A stretch of 64,000 bases of DNA from Dipetalonema caudispina (Eukaryota > Nematoda > Chromadorea > Rhabditida > Onchocercidae), in assembly GCA_013365325.1 (NCBI GenBank), contig JABVXV010000017.1, positions 186,001-250,000 of the forward strand. The letters are read 5' to 3'. The notes under the pieces were generated by a model. The model ran no database searches. It was not told where the DNA came from and saw only the letters and a program-made list of their open reading frames with translations. Shown piece after piece: positions 1 through 14,220 of the stretch (position 1 is the first letter of the stretch; the number at the start of each line of letters is the position of its first letter). Position numbers and translations under genes: made by a program.

Positions 1-5
1 CAGAA

Positions 6-3000
6 TTACAGAAGTTGATGGAGGGAACTATAAGAGAGTTCACATATGCATCCTCTTCCTTCAATTACAGTTTCTCGTACGTGTTGACATGAAATTCTCC
101 TGGAACTCAGCTATGAGATGGTGAAATATGAAGTCAAAGTACATTTTTTTTCAAACAGTAATTAGAATCTGTAGTGAAAACTGGATCGAATTGGACTTGA
201 AAACAAACAAAGTTGTGTGACAATGCAAATAAGCATTCTTTGTTATGTTACTCAAGCAGAGAAACTGATGTATCTACCTTCTATTTCACTCCATAAAAAA
301 TTGTTTAGTTAAAGGATATTTTGAATTTGAAACACTATGTACATTAGAAATTACAGAAATTAGTATTATAGAAGTTTAATACCAAACAAAACTTTCAATA
401 ATAATAACAATCGTATGTTCAACAGAAACATATTAAAAAATGCAATATAGAACTTCATGTTACTTAATTCTTGACCGTCTAAAATTTAGTAACTGTCTAT
501 AAAAAACTCGCTCTTAAAAAAAGTGATTTTATGGGTCCTTGGAAGGAATAAAAAGAAAAACTCCAAGTCTTACAATGATAGCATTTCTTAAACTTCTGTA
601 AGCACTCTTCATAAGAGCACATATAAAAGACAAAACTCACTGTAGATTGCTGAAAGGTCTTCGTGAAGTATCTACCAGTGCAACTGATTCTCCTTCATCT
701 TTTTCTGTTAAACTTCGCCTAGGAAGATGCCGTTTGGAAGGACTGTGTCGAAGTGCTGAAATTTTTTTCAGAATATTGAATTGAAAAATCACAAAATTGA
801 CATTCTACAAGCATGCCTTTCAATATAACAAGAAATTTTTTATAATTAAAGTGAATTAATAGCTTAATAATTTCATAGTCTGTATAACAAGAAATTGTTT
901 TGGAAAAAACATTTGTTACTTGTACGTAATTTTCGGTTTTCTTCTCTCTACAAAAAGCCTGAATCGACAAGTAACCATTCCACAGCCACTAAATCCAGTT
1001 AATTTCTGGGAATACAACTTAAAACTGATAAGATGAATTCCTATCACATATTTCCCACAAATAACTTCCAGCCTCGACAAGAGAGCATAAAAAAGCATGT
1101 TTGTTTGTCTACTAAGTCTTGAGAAGTTAGTTATGAACTGTATGTTTGTCAATTTCAAAAATTTTCAAATTTCATAGTAAGGGTGAAGTTAGATTGTTAT
1201 GAGTTAATTAAGAGTTACTAAGAGTTAAAAACTAACCATACCATAGCTATGTTGCAAATATTAACAAGCAAGCGTTGGGAATGAAAAAAATGAACTAAAT
1301 GTCAAATACAAAGCTGAAGACAGCACTTGCAAGCAATTTCTTGTCTATATGAGGAGTCAAAACTTGAGGTGAAGCATGCTGATGAGGCTTATAAGGGAAC
1401 TAAAAAAAAACCAAATCTGGGAAATAATAATATGATGTTAAATTCAATAAAAGAAAAACCAAAAAATACTTCAGAATTTGAAGAATCTATAAACTTGAAG
1501 TTTTTTGAAATAGAAATAATACTGATACTTCAGTAACTATTAATATTGTGTGGCCTTCAATAAAATAAATAAAGCGAAAAACTACCATGCAAATATTTCC
1601 ACAAATCAACTTCATGAATGCAATCTATCTGTTATAAAAATTTCAAAGATTCTCGTTTTTTTTAAAGTCCTCTATAAGGAATGATACTGAAAATACCCAA
1701 ATAAGATGTAACGACCGATTTGAACTTTGTATGACCGCCTTTAGGTACCAACTCAGCTGCAAAAAACATGCACTACAAACGGTGATTTGGATTTGAGATA
1801 AGGATTATATGTTCGACGTTTTTTGGGAAATGTCGATAAAAGGAAACAATAATTCGTATTCAGTGAGGAAATTAAGCCACTTTTCCATTTTTTTAAAATA
1901 TACTTACCGCACTAAAGAATGAAAAACGCAATCAACGAACATTTTATCGCATTTCCCACATGCACACATCAATAAAATGAATTCAAGTTGGTAAATATAA
2001 CGTAAATGATTAGTATGCAGTAAATGATATTAAATTAATAATAGTCACCTGCTGTCATGTGAAATACATGCGATTTGAGAAAAGTGATAAAACGCTGAGC
2101 GTAAAATGTCGGATTATGAACAGAAATGCTGTCCTGAAATTTATGAATGCATTGAAAAGAAGTTTCATACATAGTTTCTGCAATCAGTTGCGAAACTTCA
2201 TAATCTTGAAAGAAAAACGTACACCATCATGAAGCACACTTTTCCATGTATGTTCTAGTTTTTTCAATAACCTGTAATTTTGCAAAATGTCGATTATGCC
2301 AAGAAATAATAACAAATCATCTCCACGTTGATTTCTTGCTGGGAATGATATCTGTCTGTAAAAATATAATCATACTTCTTGAGACAAATCTCAACTTCAT
2401 TTATATAATAAAAATTACGATACATAATAAAAACTATTTAAAATTAAACAGTGGGAAACATACTCATACTGCTTATAATAATCTGAATCCAACGATTTCT
2501 CGCTTTTGACTCGAACAGTTTTACTTTTTGTTTTCTGCAACTGTTTACAGTTGTAAGACTTAATAAAATTTTCAAATAATGTCCAATGGAAAAGAAAATA
2601 GCACTGGAATCATGAAGATAGATAAAATGCTCAAATGAAATGAAGTAGATTACAATATATTGAATTTAACAATTGCTGCAAATACGAACCTGATTTGAAG
2701 TTGATGGTTCGCCACCATCAACAGCATCAGTTGTATTTTTTGCCGTACTTTTGTTGTGAACACCGACAAGAAGGCTGTAATCCATTATTTTAAAACTTTC
2801 AAGCACCTGAAATATGAACAGGATCAATCTCAGGAAAATAAAAATAATATTCCACAAATGCCATTTATTTGGAAAAAAAATACCAAGCAATCTCGGCTAA
2901 TAGTTTTCATAATGGCATCATACACGCCCACATCAAGCAGCAATCCATCGGGATGCACAGAAATGAAATCCAAATCTTTCAATGTTGGTGAAGCCTTTGC

Positions 3001-4856
3001 GCGTTCGTGTTTCGATGCCAACCTTTTATAGGTGGATCCTTTTAAATCGTACTTTTCATGCATCATAATTGTTTGAGGTAATAAGTTATTCATCAATAAC
3101 AGCCGGATATTCTTGCCCAAACTCTGAAGTACAACCAAGAAGAAATCACATCAGTGTGTGAAGTGAATGAAATTTACAGAATTTCATTTTTAAGAGGGCG
3201 ACAACTAAATCCAAATATAAGACGACAATTTACCTGGTAACAAAATAATCCAAAGAATTTTGGCAATAACGTATGCGGATTTTGATTGAAATTCTGAAAT
3301 ACCTCACTGTATGTTTATTGAAGGAATTTAACATCCTAAGATGGAAATGACTTCCAAATGCTTGATTAGATTCAGTCAGTTTTCAAAAAAAAAAAAAAGA
3401 AAAAAATTGCAATAGAAGCGCAGGGTACGCTAACCATGTAGTAACCCGGAAGCAATTTTTTCAGAAACTCCGCTTCTTTAGATTGTACCGTTTTGATTAT
3501 AAACTGATCATCATGAGAGACATAGAATATGGATCCAGATGCTCCTGCATTTGATAGTTCTTTCAGTGGAAACATACATACAGAACGCTGAAACCAACTA
3601 TATGGAATAAAGAAAAAGTGAGAATATGATTTTGAAAAAAAAAAGTACAGTTTGAAGGAGAAATGGAAAGTTTCTTTCGAGAAGACAAATGTTGCAAAAC
3701 AAATTCAGCTGGAAATTTTTGAGGGGAAATTCGAAAAATTCATAAATCACTTAATGATTTCACCAAGAAATCAGCAGTTTTGATTGCAAAAAGATCTCGA
3801 AAAGTTCGAAATGCAATCGGCGCATAAGTCTGGAATCGAAAATCACCATAACTATGAGACGGTGTTGACTGTGATCCACTTCTATAATAAATTATTCGTC
3901 TATAATACCTGATAGATAAGAAGAATGTCAGCTGATATCCATATTATTAAACAAATGTTAAACAACTAATGAGCTGAACAGATTTACTTCCTATCTTGAT
4001 GCATTTACACAGATAAAGCTTAAAATCAAAGATAACCGAAGCATTACCAGTTACACTAATGGAGCGAAACGACAAAATGATAAAATTACAGCTAATATAA
4101 AGCTAATAAATTCTCTCCATTCCAACATTATCCTTTCAAAACGCAGAATCAGAAGTTATTTAAAAACATACGATGGAAAAGAAACAGTATGCACAACATC
4201 AAAATCTTGCAGTAGGAGATCTCTCTTTGGTATAGAAGCTAGTGAGCCTACTGAATTCGCGATACCCAGCTGTATAGCTCCCATTAACGCATTGCTCGGG
4301 ACACGTTTGTAACTCACCTAAAAAATGAAATGATTTATATATTACAATAAAATCAAGCTAGGTGTTTTCATCTAAAACAAACTCTAAATTTCAACTCATC
4401 TGAGTTAAACTCGTGGATAACGAAAATGAAATCTGCTATTAGTGAATCAAGTCAATTCTCATCAACAGCTTTAACAAGATATTACATATTTTGTGCTTAT
4501 CTGTAACTTCATCTGTTTACGTTTTCAATCAGCAAATTATTAAAGAATCCAACATCAACCTCGCCCTGTCGATCTATGCGTCGATGACCAATTTTCTGCT
4601 TTTCATGCTCTTCCTGATTTCGTATCTCTTCTTCGACTAAAGATATGTCAGATTTCAATCCCTACATTTTAACATTTTAATTCATAGAGTGCTATTTCAA
4701 ATAATAATCATTACGAAAAACCAAGCTTCTACTGAACACTATATTTTACTCACCAGAAAAAGCATTAGCACGTAATGGTTTAGCGTTAACTTGCTTTACG
4801 GAATCCATGTTCAAAGTTACATCAGATGGAGAAACTTCGTCCTTTTTGGAACCCAT
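6..4856 (-). CDS. ppk-1: Phosphatidylinositol 4-phosphate 5-kinase, type I
   Basis: This kinase makes PI(4,5)P2 from PI4P at the plasma membrane. Exons read at 4754-4856, 4560-4636, 4172-4317, 3764-3881, 3435-3587, 3234-3293, 2884-3123, 2690-2806, 2223-2351 and 2049-2133 join in phase. Visible landmarks in order are IGHRRID, the strand [13 protein letters not shown], the ATP-site lysine in [17 protein letters not shown], the catalytic [21 protein letters not shown] and the activation loop [14 protein letters not shown] followed by [12 protein letters not shown]. The loop and order are those of type I, not type II, enzymes. The start is the ATG of MGSKKDE. The C-terminal tail is less certain: a Ser/Arg-rich exon with [14 protein letters not shown] lies near 642-760, and a possible last exon at 6-108 is in phase and ends in TAA. 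An extra exon near 1720-1770 may be included. The 3' end could instead lie outside the window. Confidence 0.88.
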
Positions 4857-6583
4857 GTTGTCTGCCGGTTAGTACTTGACAAACTTAACAAATAATCGAT
4901 GCACACTAATCCAGTGACCTACTGAAAAAAGTTTGCACTGAAATTACTTTACTGAAACCGTCACTCTTACAAATTCTATCCTCATCTTTTGATCTGGTTA
5001 TCACTAAATAACTAATCTGATAACTGAAAAAGAAGCAGTCAATAGAATCTACTGGAAAAACTTTAGTAAATAAACGAATCTTAACAATGAAAAATTTATT
5101 TCTTCATTTCATAAAACTAAAATTATATGAATGACATAACAAAATGAAAATTATATAAATCCACCATACCATTCTTCACTTCGTCTATTCAAGGATGAAG
5201 AAACGGACGTACAGACACAGAGACGTATCCACAATACAGTTGTAAAACATGTTAGGAATTCAAATGAAACGAATTTTTAATACCTTAGATAATAAGACGA
5301 AATGTATCGACAGCAGCTCCAAGGAACAAACAACCGTGAATAATACTTTATAATCCCTTATCAGTATATCATTCACCTGTAAAAATACATTTTGAATCAT
5401 ACTAATTTATGAACAAGCTTGCATAATATTTTAGCAAATTTAAGCAAAAATAGTTCCATTATTGGGAAAACGCCTGTAAAGACAAATATGATGAAATGTT
5501 AAGTAACAATGCTGCTGGCTTTTGCTTTTTAAATATTTCATATGCTGTAGCAGACTATGTTATTCAACTGATACATTAGTGTAAAAATTACTTGTACTTA
5601 GAGTAGTTCTCAACAAAATATAGGTGAGCTAAAAAGAAAACGAAAGAATGATAGCTTTTTGGGTAAGACATATCAGCGAGACCACTCTATTGTAATGAGA
5701 ATGTATGCAACATCACAGTATGACTCATACTAACCTCGCCACACCCGAACATCCAACCGGAATACCATCCGGTGACCAAACAAACGACACAAACCAAGTC
5801 CTTCAATGATCAGTCCGGGTGGTATCGCAGTTGCACCACGGTGACATAAACATCCCTTATTTGTTAGGACCGCAATGTGGAATGTCCACCATGAGGCTTA
5901 TTAATGAAGCATAAACAAGTGGTGATCACAGAAAAAAGCCAACAAAATTACGTAATTGCATCTTCGCAATATGTAGTAAGTACCTACTACACGCACACAG
6001 ATTGATACCAATGAAACTTTCATTGAAGAATTTCAGCGATAAACTATGTTGACTATTCCATCGAAAAAAAAGGACTTTCTTCTAGGTATATGTGAGGCAC
6101 TCCTGCATCTCTGCCTCTATACAGCATACACACACAAACAGACAGGTACAGACACACATACACGAAGTTCCACTTCAAGATTGAATTCTTGACATTATGA
6201 TGCTCCATCTATTTCCATATATAGTATCGATCATCTTTCACTACATTATCAAGTAATTTTTTAACGAAATTAGATAAACTGCTATCACCAGTAATTTAAA
6301 ATTTATTTCACAGTAAAATAGAAATACATCTTATAAAATAAAATCACTGAAATGTTCAGGACATGTTGAGTTGCTTATTTCTACGACACTCAAGAAGTAA
6401 TCTTATCAAAACTGAACGGCTGCAACAAGGAGAGAATTCTGTTCAACTTATACAACAATCAAGTTAACAGTAAAAAATTGTAACTATGCTGTCAACTTTC
6501 TTTGTACATATAACAAAAAATTAACTCAATATTGGTTCTCATTCTTGGGAGTCAAGATTCACATTACCAAGAAATTAACTTAT
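4857..6583. other. Intergenic region between ppk-1 and sas-4
   Basis: This is 1.7 kb between two minus-strand genes and holds the ppk-1 promoter side. I see no coding exon. It contains the GC-rich hairpin island at 5735-5900 and a short CA-rich stretch at about 6120-6165; the rest is AT-rich and featureless. Confidence 0.6.
5735..5900. other. GC-rich island with hairpin-forming inverted repeats
   Basis: The composition rises to about half GC inside DNA that is otherwise about one third GC. Two short inverted repeats stand out: ACCGGA/TCCGGT around a 6-base loop near 5759-5776, and GTGGT/ACCAC near 5820-5840. No open frame fits a conserved protein. I could not match it to tRNA, 5S rRNA, U snRNA or SRP RNA. 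It may be a structured RNA, a promoter element or a dispersed repeat. Confidence 0.3.
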
Positions 6584-9500
6584 TTACAACTGGTTAAGTA
6601 CACGGGACTGGGTAGCAGCAATAACTCTGGATCTTTTTCTAGCAACAGTGCCCCATTCAACACAATATTTTGGAAGTCGTTTATCCAATGGATTTGATAA
6701 ATGCTTTACTGTTCCAACATCCATGACAAGCATTGTGATACTCGTATCAATTAAATTTAGACGCACCTTTGTGTCACCATTTTTAAACCGATGCACCTAA
6801 AAATTCACCATAATTAATGAATTTACACGAGTAGTTGTTAGTAAAATTAACTAAATGATAGGCTTTATTTTTAAACTCAATTATACAAGAAGATTTAACC
6901 CGCAAACTAGACAAGCAATGGGAGGAGAAATGCCAAAGAGATCGACACTACAACAAAGGCATTTGCTAAAGTAACAACCAGTGGTCTAAAGTCAGTTTAT
7001 TAATGAGATCGTAATATGCACCATGGATGTAAAGAACTATAAATGTGCTTAAGAAAATCTACAGTCTTACTGTATAATCCGGCGAACGCCACTCTATTGA
7101 ATCATCACTCGCAATATGACTAGCGTAGGAACCATCCATTCGATGGCATGAAGTTTGCGTTGATCGATGTTCTGTTTCTGCTTCACCACGTCCTCTGACG
7201 CGAACTCTACCATTCGGTTCATAACTAAATTCTGATTTTAAAAAAAAAGATACACTTGGAGCAAATGAACCGCTCGCTGTGATGAAATTAAGAAAACAAA
7301 ACTGAACTTTCTGCTTTTCCCCACCGGATTTCTGTCGCTGTAACAAATATCAAACATCTCTTCGTGCTTCCAAGCAGAAGAAAATCACACTTCGTTTGAA
7401 AGGTTGGTTTAATAAAAAATTTAAAAACAAACATTTCGACGCGCACAGATCCTGATTTATCTCTGACAACCTCTATACGACGCCCATCAGGTGTCACTAA
7501 GGTAGTTTCGCCGCTTTCGCGATAAATTTCCAACTGACCAGTCAAAAAGTGTCGAACAAGCAATTTTCCTTCACGTATTTCAACAGTGGTTGCACCTGCT
7601 TGTCCGTAATAATTCACCTGTATGCGAAAAGAGAACTAGAATTAATATAAAAAAAGACTTTTTGAGCAGGAAATCATCTAAAAACTAAAGTCAACTTTTA
7701 CAGAAAGACCACTGAAGTATTTCCATCGTTACTGGAAATTTAAATGCATACAAATCGTTGCTATAATCAATTTTTTGTATTCAAAACAAAAAGTTGACTA
7801 CCACTATAAAATCATGAATGCGAATAGCACAAAGTTCATACAAATCATTAGGAAATAACCTGATAAAGTTTGCTTGAATGTATCCAACGAGTATCTGTGT
7901 TGCTATATTCATAAAAGTGACAACCACAATGAGTTACAGTGTAGACAGTAAAATCTTTCTCACTACGATATAACGACGCTTTTCCAATCATATTATTTTC
8001 AGTTAGAATTAATTGCTGTAAAAAGAAAAAGTATTTCTTTGGCACTTTATCTGAAGAATAAAGGATTAGTATTTGAACAAACAACTGTTAGTCTAAAAAA
8101 TAAATAAATAGTAAACCATGTCAGAATTTGCAAGATTTAGAAGAGAATTCGCAGAAATTGGCGGAGAAAAAGAAGCCGTTGTTGCAAGAGGTTCATTCCA
8201 CCGAACATTCTTTCCCAAACGCGCCGGTGTTACTCCTTGTTCAGCAATTACGGCATCTTCATTGTCGCTTAATGTGTCTGTATTTTCAACAATATTTACA
8301 GTATTCTGCATCCTACTTGGAGCGTTATTCATCTGAAATTTATCAAGTTTCACTGGTATGCGAAAATTCCTCTAACGTGTGGTATTCAAATATTACATCT
8401 TCAGATTTCAGTACCTTATTGAATTCTAAGCTGTGCAACAGCTCACTTCTCATTCCAATAAGCAAACAAAGTTTGTTTTTTACGTTCTCTACAACATGTA
8501 AATCAGTCAACAGAGCAAAACGCAAAAAATTTCTTGTTCTTTATACCTGGCTGATATATCTTCCACCATCTATTGCATTTCTTGTGAAAAATTCGCTATT
8601 CTGAGGAGTCAAATCCTTTGTAGATGTCGTAACAGTTGCATTATTTGAAGCCCGAGCAATTGCTTGAGCCGAAAGAGAATTTTCAGCTAAACGACCTCGA
8701 AGTGATGCCTTGTTTTTCTGAAAAAGACATTTTTAAAATGAAATCTTGCTTACCAAATGTGAAAGAAAAGTAATAAACTCATTTTGTTATCTCCATTACC
8801 AATCAACTGTGGTTTCTTTCAAACACTTCATAAAACAAGTCTTTTTTAAATTAGAACGAAAATGACAATGATTTGTAAATCATCGAACTCTACTTCAACA
8901 ATGAATTTGAGCAAACGATGTCAAACAAAAACGAACTCGACTACCTTCTATAAGTTCAAAATTAGTCATAAACCAGAAAACAAGTTTTAAAAGTGGAAGT
9001 AGTGTCATCGAAAGTTAACAATTACCACTGACTGCAATTATCAAAGTTGATCTTCTTACAACTGCAGGAGAAGCTACAAAAATAAACAGCAACTATCCTA
9101 CGATCATTCGGTATCTGAAGGAAATTTAAAGGGCTCAAAAACTTGGTATATAGATACGCATAAGCTGATTGACAATCAAAAAAAAAATTGTTTTAGAGTG
9201 TCGTGCGTTTTCTATTCTATGCAACAATGAACCGTTTCTTAATTAAACTGAGGTGCAAGATGAAAAAGAGACTGCATAGGACAACCAAAGGAGACTAATT
9301 AAACAATTCGCAAAGAGCTCCAACTTTCCACAGCCTAACTTGTATCAAAAAAAGATAAAAAAGTGATAGTTGTCGTCTTAACGAAACAATTAAATTTGAG
9401 AAATCGATCAGATGCACAATAACATTTGAAGAAAAGGCTAATTCTGATCAACAGAAAGAGGTCAATTTTTTACCACAACAACTGATCACATTTCGAGGAA

Positions 9501-12500
9501 GCAATACATCAGAATGTGGACGAGTGGGTTTTGCTTCATCACCAAGATCATCTAATCTTCCTCCAATGAATCACCAAATTCTCAATATCTCAACAATTTT
9601 CCATAAGAAAATTGCTTTCACAATCATTAGGACGTAGAAAATGCTTTTCAAGAGTTCATTGAATCCCAAAGCGTATTATATACAAAATTTTGCGATCCGA
9701 AATCGATTTAACTCTTGACCAATCCAATATTTGGAGCTCAGTGGGAAATGTAAAATTTTTAAAAGCGTCTAAAAAAAGAAATAAACTATATGTGGTGCTA
9801 CATACCGTAACGATTGCAATCCGTTTTTCTAAGCGTGTTTTTTCGCCTTTTAACTGCTCAATAATCTCATTCTTTTCTTTTAAAATTGCATTGTTTTTTC
9901 TAATTTGCGCCCTCAATTCGCTGCGTTGTCTATCAAAATCCCGCACCATTACACGAAGATCGCTTATCTGAATAAATGCTTTGAGCTTTTCATTTGATTC
10001 AGGAAATGATCTACAACAGCTTAGAAATTGTTGAAATATTCCTGGAACATACTTTCAAAGTGCTTATAAACAACTAGAATACAAACTTCAGTTAAAAATA
10101 ATTGAGTACCACAACTTCCACATAAAATAAATCATAACCATGATCATTGGAGAGTAAATGGAGATTTAAGCCAAAAAGAACAGTGATAAATTACAAATCG
10201 GTATTGACCTGTTCCTTAAGCAGATTTACCAAAGCAGTATCACTACCATCCTTTTGCTTTTGCTGACGATTCAGAACAGCATTTTCTCGTCTCAAACGTT
10301 CAATATCAGCATTGCGTATTTTTTCTGCCTCTTCTCTTACAGCTAGATTTTCTTGTCGCGTTTGTTTATCTTCTTCCAACTGCACAACACGCTTTTTCAA
10401 TTCATTCACTTGTTGACGAAAATATTCTTTTTCTTGTAACGCTTGATCGAAAATTTCTTCCAGCTGAAATTTAAATGCAATGGGTTGGGGACTGATTTGA
10501 AAGACTCGTTATAGGACACAAATATTTTGACAGACAGCACACTTCATGCATAACATAAGAAATACATTATGACACTCAAAGTCATGCTAGATTCTTCCAG
10601 AATCCAATTTTCATGAATTGAGCAGATAGTATCGTAATCAGAAAAAAAAGAAAATCACAGCAGTGACACATTACAAAAAGGAAAAAAACACCAACAATGG
10701 AGCAGACTTTTCAGATGAATTCATGCCCATTCTGAAACGAGTAATGAATCACTGAATTATTATTGCTTGTAAGAAAGTTAACATTTATAATGCTTGAAAC
10801 TGCTGATGAATTTACCGAAGGACAGTCTGAAAAGAGGAACAGTAAGACCTAAAAAATTTTGCAGTTACCAAACTATAAATAAATATCCTTCCTCAGATGG
10901 GCTTCATTTTGTCCTTCGCAGATTGTTTAATTTTGTTTTAAAAGGTAAGTACACACTCTTTCATATTCGTGATGGCGATACTCCCTTGCAAGATCCACAT
11001 GAGCAATCAAATCCCTCAACTGTTTCGCCAGATTGCGTTCCATCACACTGCTTTTGGCAGCCTGCTGCATTTTCTATAAGTGAATCCAGCAACTTGGCAA
11101 TCTAATTATTTCAAGATTTATTTCTGCAAAAATTTCCAACAAACAAATATATCAGCAGCATAAAGAATCTTATACTACTATCGTTGGTATATTATGGTAT
11201 ATTATTAACAAGAATTCCGCCTAAAAAGCGCTACAGCGCCAGATTTTTCTTCTTGTTTATAAAGTAGCAATACCTATCAAAGAGTGACCTTCACTGATAA
11301 GATAATGCTACCTTTCCTCCTGAAATATGTCCTGAAGCAAGGTTTTCCAAAGATGTTTCTAATAATACAGTATTCATCTTTTCTGCATTTCCAACTTTCT
11401 TTACATGAGCATATATACTGCCCTCTGTTTTCTGTAAATATTCCAGCATGACCTTTAATACTTCGTGTTTCAAAAACTAGTAATAATAACTCGACAAGAA
11501 TTATAAACCAAGAAAAAACTATATCAATAAATAAATCTGACCTCACTAATGGGCAATGCTTCTTGTACAGCTTGTGACTTTCGGTGTGTTTCTGAAACGA
11601 TGATTAAAATATGATTAAGAGGCAAGGTAAGGATAGCGGCTGATAACTATGTCTGAATTTTTAAACTTGAAGCATTCCCAAAATACGCCCACATATAAAA
11701 AAGACAAACTATGCATAGGAAAAACTTACCTTTTTGGGATTTTCTTTGCCAATTCGTAAATTGTGGAATTTCCTTCGAAATCCGCTCCGAACCATTTGAA
11801 CTTGCAACTGATGAAGACCCTCCATTTGCAGATACCGATTCAAGAGTAAGAAGCTCCTAGTAAAAAGAAAGATAAGTTAATTAAATCATGGGTTTATAGA
11901 AATGCTGAGTAGACAGCAGCTCGATCCAATTACCGGTTTCTGCCTTGCTTCTGATGCAAACTCTTTAATAACTTGTCGCCAGTGACGCGATCTTGTGCCA
12001 TCAGTGTCCTGTGAGTTCTCGGATGTCCCTGGTGAAATTACGTCATGTACTTGAGGTTCAAGATTCCCCGCAATTGAACCCCCTCCTGATGTATTGGTAG
12101 ACACTAAAATAAAGTTACTTTGATTAAATAGATATAAATGACAGTATACTTATATTGATACATAGTACATAGGTTGATGCAACCTTGCAGTGACACGAAT
12201 AGAGCAACAGTAGGAAAATTTAATACCTTTCTGTACAATAAGGTCGTCATCATCAAAATTTCTTGATGCTGCAGAAGCCATGTTAGTTCCGTTCGTTGAA
12301 AAACTGCTCAAATCATAAATTACTGACGGTGCATCGCGATTGCTTCGGACTTCTAAAACAATAAAATAAACAAAACAAAGTACTAGTAGTGACTTTTTTT
12401 AAAACTACAAAGAAATAAAGCTGCTAAACCTGATAAAGCTGCTGAATTACTATCACTGTAATCAGTAACGTCTATGATCACTGATTCAATGCCGTCATCT

Positions 12501-13000
12501 CTTATATTACTGTTTGGGCTAAGTATCACTGAACAAGCATCTTCCGGACAACCGCTGTCAGCTGTGCCAGCTGTATATGGGCGATTTGAATCCTGGGCTT
12601 CATTGTCACATGAAAAGGAACGAAAATTTTAGTATGAATAAAGTTCACTTATTAAAGAAAATTGAGCACACTGCAGCACATCAATAGCTAATGTCTAGGC
12701 ATTTTTAAACTTTTGAACTGAATCGATTTATCAAAGAAGATTTTCTACTACAAGCTCCGAAAATCTTGAACTTACTAGCACGACTCTGATTGTCGCTTGA
12801 AATATTTGACGAAGCTGACTGTTGATTTGCAGTGTTTATGCTTATTGGGTAATGTATTTTTTCCTGTAATAAGTCAGGCTGCATTTAATGTGATAGGCTG
12901 GCAAGAATTTAACTCAGAATTAATTCGATAAAGAACTTACCATTAATCGTCCTGAAATACCGCTGCGTTTCTTCAAAAATGGTTTCGGCGGCAGCACCAT
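6584..13000 (-). CDS. sas-4: Centriole assembly protein SAS-4 / CPAP homologue
   Basis: SAS-4/CPAP builds the centriolar microtubule wall. About 17 exons run from ATG at 13000 (MVLPPKPFLKKRSG) to TAA at 6584, giving roughly 860 residues, close to the length known for worm SAS-4. The N-terminal PFLKKRSGISGR recalls the PFLKRGEG-type motif of CPAP. A Ser/Asn-rich acidic stretch follows, then a long coiled coil (exons 10957-11073, 10209-10463, 9806-9967; for example LRRENAVLNRQQKQ). The C-terminus is a beta-rich repeat domain of the TCP10/G-box kind: YYGQAGATTVEIREG, then FLTGQLEIYRESGE and VTPDGRRIEV at 7440-7617. It aligns well with the YYADAQTT region of CPAP and continues in the exons at 7071-7240 and 6584-6796. 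One exon junction (7440/7240) I could not phase cleanly. The low conservation typical of this family limits certainty. Confidence 0.7.
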
Positions 13001-13650
13001 TAAATAACAGAACAGATTACCTTGAAGTAAAATCGTATTTAAAACTTTTTTTACGGAAGTAACTTCACTCAAGTTTCTGGAGTGGCGTAAATTGGTAAAA
13101 GTTAAAGAAATAACCATTCAAGAAAACAAGACAATGCAAAATAATTTGTTCCTTTATTTTTAGAATTCTCCAAATAAAGAGGGAATGCATAAAGTAATAG
13201 TGATTGAAAATGAAGAATAGATATGTTGCGATGGATGAGGGAAATAAGGGAGTGATTACAATCGATAATAACTGGAAAAGAATACGCAACGATTTATATA
13301 GGTAGGGCAAGTAACACGGAATGCGGAATGACCATTCAGTAATCCGGTGAGTAAGGACAACAAAAGTATAACCAATTATGGTAGAGACAACCAACCCACT
13401 TCCACCACACAAACTACTTTGTGCCGCCTTTATTCATTCATAAAAAGCGTGGACTGACCGCGTAGAACCACCCGATCAAACAAAGCATACTATTTGTTAG
13501 TCTTCTCTCATATGAACATTTCTAAATTCTAGATTAACCTCTATGACCTTCATATAGATTCATCCACTTCCTTTTATATTTCATTTTTATCGGAGTGATA
13601 GCCATCTTACTGAAACCATATCAAAAGTCCAGTTCCTACCGTTTTCAGTT
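13001..13650. promoter_or_regulatory. Divergent promoter region, sas-4 / CCDC59-like operon
   Basis: This is 650 bases between two genes transcribed away from each other, so it should hold both promoters. A TTTTCAG acceptor ends three bases before the plus-strand ATG, fitting trans-splicing. No other element is recognisable. Confidence 0.4.
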
Positions 13651-14220
13651 ATGATGGCAAGTAACAGTGTGGAAGCTGGACCGTCATCTGAGATTTCCTC
13701 AGCTGTGGATCAATATCAGTCGAACTCTCTTCAAAGGTTTCAACTTTTTTCCTCAATTTTTTAGAGTGAAATCTTGTTTCGGGTAGTTTTTAATTGTAAT
13801 AATAATACACGCTGTTTGTAATCATAACTGATAGAGAAGGAAATGATCGTATACATTGTTCATTCTTTTCATGTCTTTTAATGATAGAATGACGATAAGT
13901 ATTGAATATTGAGAATTAAAATAGCTTGCACTGAAAACATTCCTGTATATGACCAATTATGATTCAGAAAGAAGAGACGTTTGCATGCTGACCAACGTGC
14001 GCAGCTTACTTACGAGAAAATTGTAGCAGAACGAAAAGCTGAAAAAGAAAAGCGTCGACTGGAAAATGAAAAAAGGCAAAAAGTTTTGGAGGAATATACT
14101 TCAATTAAACGGAGAATGAATAAGGCATTAGCAAAAAAGAACAGACGAGGACAACCAAACCTTAATGCTCAAATAGAAGTTTTGTTGGAGAAAATTGAGA
14201 AACGAGTGGAAAAATCATAA
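13651..14220 (+). CDS. CCDC59 (TAP26) / Fyv7-like rRNA-processing protein
   Basis: Two exons, 13651-13736 and 13968-14220, join in phase to give 112 residues. After an N-terminal Ser-rich stretch the protein is almost entirely charged coiled coil (ERKAEKEKRRLENEKRQK). It ends with RRGQPNLNAQIEVLLEKIEK, which resembles the conserved C-terminus of CCDC59/Fyv7. That family acts in the nucleolus in small-subunit rRNA maturation. The trans-splice acceptor TTTTCAG lies just before the first ATG, and a second ATG follows at once. It is probably the first gene of an operon with the RPP21 gene 326 bases downstream. The family call rests mainly on the C-terminal motif. Confidence 0.6.

Noticed and set aside
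2246..2509. Plus-strand open frame of 87 codons
   Set aside because: It is the opposite-strand shadow of the PIP5K exon at 2223-2351, where the conserved kinase sequence is read.
8128..8604. Plus-strand open frame of 158 codons
   Set aside because: It lies opposite two sas-4 exons and has no family match; the minus-strand reading has splice sites in phase.
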